Assembly: GCA_023515745.1 (NCBI GenBank)
Contig: JALECJ010000254.1
Location: 682,001-746,000, forward strand
DNA length: 64,000 nt
DNA from: Amoeboaphelidium protococcarum
Lineage: Eukaryota > Aphelidiomycota > Aphelidea
Direction: 5' to 3'
Shown piece by piece: positions 49,203 to 61,545 of this stretch. The notes beneath the pieces are model-generated. The model did not search any database and was not told the origin of the DNA. It saw only the letters and a program-made list of their open reading frames with translations. The position numbers and the translations under genes are program-made. Position 1 is the stretch's first letter. Every line of letters begins with the position of its first letter.

Positions 49203-50381
49203 ATGATTTTACGACCTTTGTTAATCAGTGCTCTTTGTACGGGATCCACTCTCTTGTCAGTTTATGCTGATGCCTCTCATAGGCTTGATTTTGCTGGGGG
49301 ATTGCCTGACTCTTATTTGACTGATGATGCATTAATGCTTTCACAATAGAATGACAAAATTTTGGCTCTAAAATCACAACAATAATAGTAGGTATCTGTC
49401 TCTTCTCCTTCTCCTCCTGAAGATAATCTAGTTTTACTGTAAATGCATCCATACTAGCTGAATCCTGTTGTACTGCCACCGAAAATAGATGATGATGGTG
49501 TCCCGATTATTGAAATGTATGTACCATTTGGAGAGGATGATGAATTGATCGATGGATATGATGAGGCATGGAATGATTTCGTATACCGTGATCCTGCTTT
49601 CCAGTATAGAGCTATCAGTTTGCCTCGTAATATCGTTTATGGATCTGTGGATGGTGTGGTAGATATTGCTGAGGGTACTGCCAACGTATTTTTGCATCCT
49701 GTGCGTACAGCTAAAGACATTGCAGATTTTGCAGAGCATGCTATTACGGATCCTGTTGATACGGTGAAAGGTGTGGGGCATGCTCTGAAAACTCATACGA
49801 TGGAGCATGGTCTGGGACACGCGTTTGGTGAGGCATTGCCTCAGGCTGCTCTGTTGGCCGCACCATTTCTCGGTACTAGTTCAAGTGCTTCGTCATCAGC
49901 TGCCACGGTGGCTAATGCTGCCTAAGATGTTGCCGATGTTGGCAATGTGGCATCGAGTCTGTCTCGTGTTGGATCCGCGTCGTAAATGTCCCTGACTGCT
50001 TTAGACGCTGCGTCAGATGCTGCGACTATAGCCTCTGCAGCCGGCTCTGCAACTGAAGCAACGTCAAAGTTGTCATGGGCGTAGTAAGTTGCACAGCAAG
50101 CAGCTAAATTGCCACAATAAGGATTAGAAGTTGTAAGGACTGGTGCAAAACATGCAGCGTTGAAAAGATTTGCCGGCCAGGTGGTGGGAGATAGTGCTAA
50201 GGTGGCCAAGCAGGGTGCCATTTTGGGACAGGTTATTGATCATGCTAGCGATGTTGATCAGCTTGGTAAAATTGCGCGTGATCGCCGAGCATTTCGTCAA
50301 GATTTGAGAACCGCCTAGGAGTTTGTGAATCTGCATGAGTAAGTGAGGCCTAGATAAAGACGGAGAATAAGCTATAACTGA
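49203..50381 (+). CDS. secreted Ala-rich protein
   Basis: 392 residues. Signal peptide of about 23 residues (ending SVYADA), an acidic Gln/Pro-containing region (a run of five Gln written CAA CAA TAA TAG TAG), then VPFGEDDELIDGYDEAWNDF, a helical hydrophobic stretch (PRNIVYGSVDGVVDIAEGTA, ALPQAALLAAPFLG) and long Ala/Ser/Gln-rich helices to a basic tail. The glycine/alanine helical region could insert in a membrane. No family recognised. Ends on TGA. Confidence 0.68.
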
Positions 50382-50476
50382 ATAGAGTGCTCAAGAAGAA
50401 GATTTTTTAGAAAGTATATAATAAACTGTAATCAGAATAGACATATTTTTGAATCTTAAGTTTTAAGTTTATATAT

Positions 50477-53400
50477 TCAAACTTCTTCATATTGGTTACC
50501 ATCAAATTAGTATGACATTTTTGGCTAAGTCGTCACTGAAGTGAAAGCTGATGATTAGAGCGAGTATTATCCCATATTAGGCAATGATGCGAAATCCAAA
50601 GAGCTTTCATCAGTCAAAGAATAAGTCTCCTGCGTATTTCTTATAGATCTATCACCATCAGTAAACTCTTATTCGTTGCTGGTGTTACTCTCACCAAAAT
50701 CACTTGCTATTACAGAGCGAGACAGAGCAGATCGTGCAAAACTCATAGTCTTTGGTCTCTGATGGAACGCTGAGCTTCGAGGAGAATTGAATCTACTTAC
50801 ACCATTGATGAAGCTGTCATCATCATCATTGTCATTGTCATCTTGGTTCTAATTCAAAGCAGCTTCAAACTCCAAAATAGAGTCCATCTCTGCCTACTGA
50901 TTAGGATCAATACGCAAATCCTTATAGTACCAACTCTGATTCTTGGCAGTTTCAGCTTTGCGCACGCGATCTTGTTGAATACGCTCGCGATACTTCTTCA
51001 CGGCAAATCCAAAGACAACCAGTAACGCGCAGTTAAAGATCACTGAGCCAGCAATGATAAAGTTACGAGAATTTTAGTCACTAAGACGTGCAGCTCCATC
51101 GTTAGTCAGAGACTTGATGACATCAACACCGAAAACAGACGGATCTAAATCCTTGGTTATTTGACCATTCCTCAGCGCGCTATTCGCATCATCCAACTGG
51201 GATTTGAATGCATTAGCCTGAGTAATAGAATCAGTCGAGTCAGACAGTGGCCACAATGTGAACTGAATAGCAGTCTCGGACAATACTTCAACATTGTTTA
51301 AAACTTGAATCTTGTCCTCCTAAGATGCTCCGTATCCAGCAGCTTTCAATGCGCCAACAACGTCAGCCTTAAACTTTTCAATGAAACTCTTGCGCGTAGG
51401 ATTGGATGACGATTTGCAAATCTCTCCACAAGGCATGTGAAAAGCAGCAATAACGATAGCCAGACCAGAAGGAAGATTGTCAAGAGCACTTTTATCGTAT
51501 CCAGCAGTATTTGGCAGCAAGTTGAGAAGCCTTTACCCTGCTCCACTAGAAGGTGGATTAATGAAGACGGTTTGTTCACTGACAGATTGTTCGGTGTTTT
51601 TTGCACCTGGCTTCTATTGTTATACAACACCTTGGTCAGGCTTGGCAGATTCTTGGCTAACAGTTGAAGGCTAATCATTAACGATACCTGGATTGGTAAC
51701 CAAACTTCTTGCAAGACTAGGAGGAGATGCAGGAATTGACGGAGGGGGAGGATTGGCTGGAGAATCCATACTAGGAGACTATTAAGACCCTTGCTATGAC
51801 GAAGGAGGAGTGGAACTATCACCATTTGGTGATGGAAGAGTCCTTTTTGGTGGAGATACAAGATCAGACAGAGAAGGAGGTGCTGGCTCTGGTTGTTTTT
51901 AAGCCTGTGGAGGAGGAGGAGAAGAATTAGATGGAGGTGATGTACTTGCAACCTGCTACTCTACAGGGGGTGGAGGTCTTGCCGAGCCAGAGGAAGGAGG
52001 TTCAAGCGAAGCAGGTGTCAGAGGATTACCAACACTGCTTTGTGGTGGCACAACAGAACCACCACCAATAATTGGCGCAGGAGTCAGCGGCAATGGCAAT
52101 GCAGGAGGTCTACCTCCGTCTGAAGGATTATTTCCTGTGGGAGCTGGAGGAGTAGTAGCCGGATTACCAGGTGGGGTCTACGAAGGAGGGCCTTATGGAG
52201 GAGTTGGGTTAGATGGTGGTTCAATCTTCACAGGTGGAACCACAACAGGATCTATGGCGACAGGAGGCAGAGCTACTGGAGGTGGCAGAGGGACAATAGG
52301 GCCATCAACAACTGGCGGTGGTGTAGTGGGAGGAGTACCGGGAGAAGGCACAGATGGAGGCTAACCAGCGCCAGGTGGCGGTCTACTATCACCGTTTCCA
52401 GGAGGTGATGGCTACGGTCGAGAAGGGCCAGGATTTTCGACTGGAGGCACCGAAATAGGCGGTACTGGGATAGGAGGCGCAACTACAGGTGGTTAAACTA
52501 CAGGAGGTAGAACAACAGGTGGCTAAACCACAGGAGGTAGAACTACAGGCGGTGCAGGGGTTGGAGGTTTTGGAGCTGGATTTGGAGGTTGTGGAGCTGG
52601 AGTCGGAGGTTATGGCGCTGGTTCCTATGGGGGTCCAGTTGGAGGAGATGGAGTATCAACAGGTGGACCAACAGGTGGCTACGGAACAGGAGCGGGATTA
52701 GGTGCAGGTACTGGACCAGGTGCTGGAGCAGGATTCGGAGCAGGTACTGGTGCTGGTTATGGAGCTGGATTAGGACCAGGCACTGGAGCAGGAGGTTCAG
52801 GCACCGGAGCTGGGTTTGGAGTTGGCGGAGAAGGCTATGGAGCAGGATTAGCTGGAGGTCCAGGCACTGGCGCAGGAGCAGGATTAGCAGGTGGTTAAGG
52901 CGCCGGAGCAGGAGATGGAGGAGTGACAGGATCAACGGGAGCCGGAGTACCAGGTACAGGATTAGGAACCGTTGGAGGTGGTCCCTATGGCGGTCCAGGA
53001 GGAGCAGGGTCAGTCTCTGCAGGTGGAGGAGATGGAGGTAGAGACGGAGTCATTGGCGGAGGAGGCTATGGAGCAGGAGTGGGTGGCTGACTAGGACCAA
53101 TTGGGCCGCCAGGTGGTGGGTTCTTACCCGGGCCATCTCCATTGCCTGGAGGAGTCTTTGGATCAGTAGGATCGCCATCGGCAGGCGGATCTGGTGAAGT
53201 TGGAGGCGCAGGAGTTGGGGTAGTGTCATTCTCTTTTGGAGGTCCAGGCGGATTCTTAGGATCATCGTCTTTACCTGGTCCAGTAGGAGTTTAAGCTGGA
53301 GGAGTCGGAGTAGCATTTCCTTTTCCAGGCCCATCAGCAGGTGTACCTGGCTATGGAGTGTCTTCATTTTTGATAGGCGGAGTAGGAGTATCTTTAGGTG

Positions 53401-53656
53401 GTGGATTTACTTCATCCTTCACTGGAGAGTCAACAACTTCTTCTTTTTTGGGTGGATTACTTTGCTGTGGTGTTGTAGATGTGCCATCTTAAGCCTGTCT
53501 AGTTTATGACTGTGGCGCCTCAACCGGGGTTTTAGCAACTTAATTCACATCCCGCTTCTACTAAGCTGGCGGAGTGGTAGTACCCTGCTGAGCCAGCGTG
53601 CCATGAGCCAACAATGCGAATATAACCAACACCCACAGATACCTACGCACTATCAT
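50477..53656 (-). CDS. large Pro-rich type I membrane protein
   Basis: 1059 residues in one frame. Signal peptide MIVRRYLWVLVIFALLAHGT, about 640 residues of Pro-rich repeats (PAP, PPV, TPP types, about 51700-53560), then a folded membrane-proximal region of about 150 residues with LDNLPSGLAIVIAAFHMPCG and KSFIEKFKADVVGALKAAGY that resembles a SEA-like or stress-bearing domain. One transmembrane helix follows (NFIIAGSVIFNCALLVVFGF), then a basic stop-transfer segment and a cytosolic tail of about 165 residues rich in Ser/Asp/Gln. Likely a rigid glycosylated stalk that senses or anchors the cell surface; the ligand is unknown. Many UAR codons sit in the stalk as Gln between prolines. Confidence 0.78.
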
Positions 53657-54817
53657 GGCGCGTCTTCGATGCGAGTTATTCGTGATACTATAATACATCA
53701 TCATTAATCGATATTGATACTATTAATCTGCTATATAGAGGAGATTCAAATGTGAGGATGTTTCAAATATCAGTCAATTATAATATCAAACACTATTCTA
53801 AAAAGCAATCTTTAATCTATAAGAGTATTGCTTCAATTCTATACAATAACAAATTCCAATAAATAATAAAACAATATAATATACGCGATGGTGATGATTA
53901 TATTGTGATTATTACTTGACGAGAGATTATAGAGCAAAGAAAGTAGAGAGCCCATTTAATTAACGATCATCATCAGCAATCCAATTGGTATCCAGATTTA
54001 GAGCTCACTTGACCAACTGACCAATCAACTCACAGGCCAAGATCGCACAACGCGTTAAATAGGCGCAAGTGATTGATCAAATGTAACTGTAAACTTTGTT
54101 ACATCCCAGTCACACTTACGTCACACTTGAAAGGTAATAATATTATTAAGTTTGAAATCATTTGATAGGTAGACAACTGTTTGAGCAGGCAAACCTTCAA
54201 TCATGTGTTGAAACAAAAAAATCGCTTTTCTACCTTTTCAACTATCATTTCAGCTGGATTACAGTACTACTCATACTTAAGACTACCAGCTATCAGCACT
54301 TGATAAAAATAGTACTTTGCAAAAAAAATGCTTCCATACAAGGATTTTAAAAGTCAACAGGTAGATAAAGTAGATTCAAGATCCACCTTCCATCATCATC
54401 ATTGTGCTGAATACAGTCTCTTTAAGGTAGTCTTATTTTTGTTTAGAGAGCTGCTCTGCCAAATTATCGCCCGGCGATACTTCGTCGTTCTCGAGAGAGA
54501 CGCGACGAGAGCTTGGCAGCAGACACCGAGAGGGAGTTGAACCCAGCCGCTCTTACAGTCTCTTTAAAGAATATATGCAACAGAAAAGAAATGAGTCAGC
54601 ACAGATAGTGAAACAATTGATGAGCATCTCCTTAAAAGTCAAAAAACAATCGCGCCGTCTCGATTAACAGACAGACAGGAGACAGACAGGACAGATTGAG
54701 ATTTCTTTCGTTTTACTCAACTCAGTTAGAATCTGGCTCGTAAAGGCTTCATTTATATTTAATTAGTGCAACAGTTAAAGTGACTTTCTATCTGGCCAAA
54801 TTTAGATTTATATTGAT
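53657..54817. other. intergenic region with foldable block
   Basis: No convincing protein gene; the plus frames at 54162 and 54328 are short and unlike proteins. It holds the foldable block described separately and the shared string CACTTGATAAAAATAG at about 54298. Confidence 0.4.
54451..54522 (+). ncRNA. candidate structured RNA
   Basis: 72 nt that can fold into a three-way junction. The outer stem pairs CTGC-TGCCAA with TTGGCA-GCAG (two-base bulge). Hairpin 1 is TATCGC-CCG-GCGATA, perfect. Hairpin 2 is TCGTCG...CGACGA around a palindromic TCTCGAGA loop. Downstream is GAGTTGAACCC. It does not fit a tRNA cloverleaf and I recognise no RNA family. It could equally be a palindromic regulatory site. 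Confidence 0.3.
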
Positions 54818-56666
54818 ATGGTGATTATATCTGCTCTTACGGGCGCATCTGTTAGTAGTATTGATAATTGTGTACTGTTGACTAGTAAAGGCTAGAATGT
54901 GAAGAAAGAGTCTCTTCTACAACATCCAGATGGAATATTCCTCTCTTAGTCTTCCATCTCTTCAATATCTTCTGATGCCCAGGGAGTGACTTATGCATAC
55001 GATAATCTGTTATTTAGCTCTATAAGTCCCCGATCTTCCATATCCAATACGGGTAGTGTATCGTCGAATTTAATGCTCTCACAGGATACTCTATCTCTGG
55101 ATAATGTCTTTCATATCAATAATGCTCACTATGCTGCTCTGCTTAATTTGGAACATTTCAGTAAGCTTTTGGCTAGGAATATAGAGTCATTGCATCAGGA
55201 GATTCAACAGCATAATAATTTTCTTACCCTGAATTGTCCTTAGATGATTAAAGTTTTAGATTCTCTTTCTATCAAGAGTGACTCTGGTGAAGAGTGGCAA
55301 TTACTGGTATAATAATTGAAAAATCATTTAGTATCATTGAGAAATAGAGATAAATCTTATCAGGATAAAGTCAAAGAACTAAATGAAAAGTGTGAAAGTG
55401 AGTTTATGTCTTTTCAACGTATAAGGTCTGGCGATTACACGTTGAATGAGATTGCTGAAATGTTCGCTACGTCTTAGCAATAATTGAAATCTGGTATACG
55501 GAGGATATCATTTTATTAGACTGATTTGAACAAGACTTTATAAGAAGTTAGGAGTTAGAGAAGAATGTTATCATTGAACAATAAGTCTGCCACATCATAC
55601 TTCACCAAATAGATGCGTTTACTCTAATCCCTGCAGGAGCTGCCTTGTCTCATCATCACTCGATCATTTGAAAACTTATGGTTAGAGTAATTCCGGCAAG
55701 TTGTATTTGAAAGATTGCTTTCTCTAAACTAAATGTCATCAGTTTAAAGATTTTTTACTAAAAGACGGTAATCATTTGATGAGTATGTTTAGTCTGCACA
55801 AGTTGATGGAGTTTAATATGAATAGATTTCGGTGTTATCATATGCTGATATCCGATAATAATTTCTTGCAATTGAAGATGGTGGCAACGATTATCTACAT
55901 AAATTATAGGCTTGGATTGTTGAAGTATTGGACCTTTAATTACAACGAGATTAAATGCTTCGATTGATTGATGACATTTTAGTAGTATACGGCTAAGAGA
56001 GCCAAGATTAGGCTACTTAAATTGATGCTGATTTCGCCGTTAATAATGATAAGACTTACGGCAATCATACTTTGGATCTTTAAAAGTAAATTGAAGATTT
56101 GAAATAATCTAATGATTAATTATAGCGATAGTTGGAGGAGTATAAAACCTTAACGTTGTCAAAAGATCGAAAGATATCAAGTGACGCTGTGTCTATAGTT
56201 AGTACTAGCACTCGGAATGTTAATGCTGCGCAGAGTGAATCTCCTCGACTGCGAGTGATGGAAAGGTAGCGTAGTAATCCAATGGTATCTGTGAGTTTGG
56301 TTAATGCTGATATTACAGTGCCTCCTTTTGCTACATAGTAACCTCAGTAATAAGATGCCTCTTTGTCTTAATCGGGAGAAATTTCCGGTCCTACTGCATT
56401 ACTGTTCACCGATTCATCCATTTTGTAATAGTAAGATGAAGCTAAGCCTTAAGATTAACAGTAGTTACAGAGCGAAGCAGCCATGCGATTACGTTCACTA
56501 TCTGATGGTAAATCGAAAATTAGCAACCTAACTCGCAAAAAGTCACTCTTGTCAACTTTAACATTTAGAAAATAGTAAAAAGAATAATAAATTCCTCAAT
56601 CTCGATGCATTATTAGTCTATATTGCGCTATCAAAATCACATTTACCTTCATATTTTTCATTGTGA
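54818..56666 (+). CDS. long coiled-coil protein
   Basis: Over 560 codons open with very many TAA/TAG. Ser-rich N-terminus, then long helices (YAALLNLEHFSKLLARNIES, LVQQLKNHLVSLRNRDKSYQ) and FTKRRQSFDEYVQ, resembling Atg17/Atg11-type autophagy scaffolds in feel only. A Gln-rich basic tail follows. The end is unclear. If unspliced, the frame runs over 200 bp into the convergent SMP-domain gene before a TGA. With a canonical 61-nt intron at 56508-56568 (GTAAAT, CTAAC, TTTAG) it ends on TGA at 56664. A third choice is that TAG TAA at 56571-56576, after TLTFRK and next to an AATAATAAA signal, actually terminates. Confidence 0.62.
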
Positions 56667-58850
56667 AATCTCACTATTTATATCCTGAATCACAGACAGA
56701 CTAGACGTTGACACCATTGTGGAGGGACTCTGTTCCGCAGCATTTCCATTATCAGAAGTGGTCGTTGAAGGCTTTCTCATGCCCCATTTTGCGATACCAC
56801 CACCTGATTTCTCACGCTAATGACCACTACCTTTCTTGATTTGCTGAGAATAGAACGAAGCCCATTGCATAATCTTGGATGATTCTTAACCTTTACTACC
56901 GCTTTAACCATTGCCCACATTAGCTGATCCAGGAGCCAGTACATTTACAAGATCACCACCCATGACACGCTGAGACTGAGGTGGTGAGAACCTATTCTTA
57001 CGACTCATATTAGGCGATAGATTTAAAGCTGGAATAGACTCGGCAGCCAGCTCTAATTTCTCCTATGTTGTCATTCCATTGTTTTCACTCAGAATTTAGG
57101 CCAGAGATGATGTAGATTTGTGTCGATCAGAATTATTAGATCCAAAATCTTCTTCAATAGCTGGCATTTAATCTTGGAGCTACTACAGACTACTCTACAG
57201 TTATTCCGCGATAACATCCGAACCATTGGAAGATGTGGATGACTGATCCTTCTTATGCTTCTTTACCCTCTTATTACCAACTTGACTCTACTACTTTTCA
57301 ATCAATTAAGGTTACGCATTTGGATGCTCAACCAACTCCCCACGCCTGACCACACCCCATTCGATATCGCTACCATCACATTTCCAAATTTAAATCTCAT
57401 CCATATTGGGGAGAACAATTACGCCCTCCATTGCTTCAACAATCTTGGACTCGAACGCATCCTTGATCATATTCAGGCCCATTTTAATGCTTTACTCATT
57501 CACCACTGGTCTGATCTGATTCTTCATAAATGGCAGTTAAGTGAACGCCCACCAAATACGTGTTGATGGTAACGGAGGAATCTTAATCATAACCTCACCC
57601 CTCACCTCTTCAATAATCCATTCGAGCAGTAGCTTCACCTTATATGACTTTATACTACTGACATCAAACTTGGCCTCAGTTTCCATCTCTATGCGAAATC
57701 TACCATTATAATGGACGTTGGCTAGAAATGACACTTGTCCATAATTTTCATACTTCACATCGTGAATATTGGAAAATACGGGCAAGCTTGAACCAGTATA
57801 CAAGTCTTTAACAATGAGATCACCAACAAATTTGGGCTTGTTCATACGTGCCAACTTCTTTTCCAGCTTGTCCTTGATGAAGGTGTTTACGTGTTACTGA
57901 TTGCATAAAGTAGCCCACATACGGCCTAGAATCAGGTTCAGACACATCAAATCAACTGAAGGAGTGGATGATGAAGGCCCATTCAGCTGATCAACATGAC
58001 TGATCACCTCATCCATGTAACTTTTGTGTGATTATACATAAGCATCAGTTTAAATGCGATTACTAGCCTTATTCAAACTGATAAACCATTGCTCCTTCTC
58101 AATTCCAGTTGGAGCGTAGATATAATACACCTGTCCCTCCTCAGTGTTGCTGCGTGGAGATACTTTGATTGGATGGATGCGTGAAAATTAACGACCAGGT
58201 GCTGAACTTTGAGGTTGTATCAACTCCACAGAGAAGTCGCGCAGATTGATCAATGTTCCATTGGACTTGTCCACGCCAGATTTGTAAATCTTAAGAATAC
58301 CATCAGATGCCACGATATCTGCGTATCTAAGATGCTTATCAATAAACTACTTTCTATAGTTCTTGCCATGCTTATCCACCACTGCTACCTCCATCTCGGC
58401 AGTACTTTGTTATTGCGGAGATTTGGGTCCTTTGCTGATCTTCTTGGCCAGAAATCTTTAAATGTCGCGAGGTTTCAACGCGATAACAACGTCTGCATCA
58501 TACTCGGCCTCTTTGACAAGCAGTACATAGCCAGACATGATAGAGTAAGTCTTGTGCAGATCATTCTCTTCCTTCGCTATAGATGTCATGTACTCTTTAC
58601 TCAATGGTGGATTCCTTCTACTGCTACTACGTCCGCCTGGAATGACATATCTGATCACTCGTCTTGTTTACCTGATAGTACTGGTTGCCAAAGAGAAACT
58701 CTTAACAGTGATTTGATACGGGGCGGTCACTACAGTGTAGGAGGCCTTTATAGGATAGACTACAAACACGGTAAAATACAGATTAGCCACTACACTTGCC
58801 GCATTTAAGGCACCAGTTGCAGCTGCGTTCACAGCTTCAAACAATTTCAT
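56658..58850 (-). CDS. TEX2/Nvj2-like SMP-domain lipid-transfer protein
   Basis: 730 residues. The N-terminal membrane segment (ASVVANLYFTVFVVYPIKAS) is followed by a PH-like region (IYKSGVDKSNGTLINLRDFS, EGQVYYIYAPTGIEKEQWFI). The SMP domain near residues 335-465 reads KPKFVGDLIVKDLYTGSSLP, VHYNGRFRIEMETEAKF, GEVMIKIPPLPSTRIWWAF, then VLPNMDEI. The tail is low complexity, rich in Ser/Gln/Lys. This PH-plus-SMP plan belongs to TEX2 (animals) and Nvj2 (yeast), which move lipid at ER contact sites. The chosen ATG is the first in frame after a TGA; a TTG lies upstream. Confidence 0.85.
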
Positions 58851-59187
58851 ATTATTAAGCAACTGTATATAGATTTTAGATTTCTCTTTTGATAAAACAA
58901 CTCTAGTGTGGGGTGTCAAGATGTTCAATCATAAAAATAAAGTGTCGCGATGGATAATAACAGTTGCCATGGTGATAATACGTGAACGCGTGAAAATATA
59001 ATAATTCATTAAGATCCGCTTAAAACGATAGACGGATATGATACATCGTACCAGAAGTTGATGGTATTGTAAAGGAGCCATTCTCATGATACCCAATGAT
59101 TGAACGCATGTCTTTTTCTCTCTCTCTTTCTCTTTCGCGTCGCGTCTTTGACAACGGGAGAAACAGCGAAACTATTAAGTACGAACA
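58851..59187. other. divergent promoter region
   Basis: 337 bp between the SMP-domain gene and the small plus-strand gene. It has a pyrimidine run (tttctctctctctttctcttt) near 59110. No gene seen. Confidence 0.4.
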
Positions 59188-59428
59188 ATGTCCGAAAACA
59201 TCACAACGTTTGCGCGGATAAAGAAAGGCGCTAGGATTGTGTTCAGTGTCTACGTCTCAGCTTACGTGTTTGTCAAAGTAAATCATTATGTTCTTGTCAA
59301 ATATAAGGTATGTTATCATCATATTTGCTAACCCTTTAATCGATCGATGACACACTGAGTAGGAGAATCGCGTATAACAATTGACTTAATATCGAGATTA
59401 AATGATGGGCAAGATTGTTAAATAATGA
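59188..59428 (+). CDS. small single-pass membrane protein with one intron
   Basis: 61 residues from two exons, 59188-59307 and 59363-59428. The intron is 55 nt and textbook: GTATGT donor, TTTGCTAACC branch-like sequence, GAGTAG acceptor. Exon 1 gives MSENITTFARIKKGARIVFS then a hydrophobic segment (VYVSAYVFVKVNHYVLV); exon 2 gives ENRVQQLTQYRDQMMGKIVK and ends TAA TGA. The size and N-terminal charge suggest a mitochondrial or ER micro-protein. It ends 12 bp from the convergent acyl-CoA synthetase. Confidence 0.6.
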
Positions 59429-59440
59429 AAATTTATAGTC

Positions 59441-61354
59441 TCACAATTTCATATCCATACTCAAAATGCTCTGGTACACGTCAGTCGATAGTTTAATATA
59501 TATGACGCGGTCTTTGGATCTTTGAAATACGTATAGATCATCTTATACTATGGCTGGATCGAATCCCTCTTTGACATACCTGTCTTTGCGATATTTAAAT
59601 GTGCTAGTCTTTTCATTGCCATTCTCTACATTGGATAGCAGTCTTATAAACTATGGCACTGCATACTTTGGTAATTTCTCATCCATGTATTACGCAAAGT
59701 CATTGAGATTGAACTGATACTTCTTATCGTCACCGTTTAATAATAATATAAGCATACCAGCCTTTCCCTCATATCCTTTCACAGCAACGCCCCCTACATT
59801 AGCTTCCTATACGCCAGGATACTTGTAAATGATGTTCTCAATCTCTACGGTCGCCACATTCTCGCCCTTCCATCTAAATGTGTCACCAGTTCTGTCGACA
59901 AAGTAATAGAAACCATCCTAAGTACACTTCAACAAATCTCCCGTAGAGAACCAGACATCATCATTTCGAAATACGGAGCGGTACAATTTCCTCTCAGTTT
60001 AACTCTGATCTACATAACCATCATACTTGCCGTCATCCAGAGGCATAATCAGTTCCCCACTCTCACCAACTTCGACCTCAGTCATGAAGCCATCAGCAGC
60101 ATTGCGCACCGGGCACTTCTCCGACAAATCATACTTGACCAATACTCCAGAATACAGGTGCTTCTACTACGGCGGCACATAGCCACAACTGCCAACTACA
60201 TTGAACCATTGAACAACGGAATCCCCAGGCATTTCTGTAGAGCCATAGTGTTCAACCACACGTTCAATGCCCATAGCCATCACCTACCGCCAAGTCTCTT
60301 CCTTTAGACCGTTTCCCACAATAACGCGCAGAGGATGCTCTTTTGGGATTTTATCAGCGGGCAGAGTGGTCAAGTATCTCCACAGTTCACCAACATGAAT
60401 CATGTATCTACACTACCATTTGGAAACATCATTCCAGAATTAGCTGACAGAAAACCTCTCTCTGATCACTGCGCGCATACCATTCATGAACACGGTCGAA
60501 AGTGCAACAGCGCCGCCATTTCCATGATACAGAGGCAGAGGGATGTAATAGCTGCATCCAGTCTCAGCTTTAGATGGGTAAGTCCAATTCAGTCCACAAC
60601 CGATCCATCGCTTGTGAGAGAATTTAGCAGCCTTTGAGGCTCCCGTAGTACCGCTCGTGTAAATGTAGACAAATGGATCCCTTTGATTTACATGACGTCT
60701 ATGACTGGCAAATTCTTGAGATGAGTAGTTGATATAATTCCACCAGTCAACCATTTATAGCTAAATATTTGTAGACAATTTATCTTCAACCTTCTTCTTA
60801 TTTAAAAAATGCATTGCATCCTAGTCTGTGCACAGAGTATAAATAGGCAGCTGAGACAGAGATGCATATTCTCCACCGGATAAAGCCTCTTTAACATTGT
60901 CAGCAGACCCATTATCAACTATGCATAGCGATGGATGAGCAATCTTGATAGCATGTGCCAACAAATCTCCTTTTAGATTAAAATTAATCAGCGCTACGGT
61001 CCAGCCAACTTTAGCTAATCCAATAGTGACCGCTGGATATAAGCAGCTGTTTCTACTTACGAACGCAATACATCTGGTCTACTGCGGCTACGAGGATTCA
61101 TTCTATGTACTCTTTGAAATGTACTATACACTCCATGCAGCGATACATGACGCAATGTGATCTAGCTAACCATAAGTAAACGACACGTCGCTATCAACGC
61201 TAGCGATACAAGGCAAGTCTTTGAATAGTCGCACACTTCTCTCCCAGTAAACAGCAACATTTTCTGCAGCCTGATCTTGCTGAAGTTTAGACGATAATTA
61301 CTTCTTAAATGCTTATGCTTTTAGCCATTCCTCTTCATAGTTTACAGTGGCCAT
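59441..61354 (-). CDS. FATP/very-long-chain acyl-CoA synthetase (SLC27/Fat1-like)
   Basis: 637 residues, one frame. Adenylate-forming enzyme: ATP-binding loop [18 protein letters not shown] near residue 231, LALPLYH-type motif ([17 protein letters not shown]), [51 protein letters not shown] (the FATP signature). The N-terminus has [18 protein letters not shown] and [18 protein letters not shown]. It activates fatty acids to CoA thioesters, at ER, peroxisome or plasma membrane. No clear N-terminal transmembrane helix. The 5' side is disrupted by a mobile element 190 bp upstream. Confidence 0.9.
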
Positions 61355-61545
61355 TATCAGGTAAATTCAGTGTATCTAAGCGTTAAGAACAAGAATCGAA
61401 ATTGGGCTATTAACAATTAAAATGATAAAGCAACCAATTTTAACGTGATGACGTCTGAACAAGAAGAGCGACCAAGAGGAAGAAAATTCAGGCTTGTCTG
61501 AAACAATGGAATCGGCATCATCTTTTGCTGTATTAGTACAGTTAA

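Noticed and set aside
52589-53041. Arg/Trp/Ser-rich plus-strand frame
   Set aside because: Antisense of proline-rich repeat codons in the large membrane protein.
54500-54570. tRNA-like T-arm string (GGTTCAACTCCC on the minus strand)
   Set aside because: The flanking bases do not make a T stem or cloverleaf, so I do not call a tRNA.
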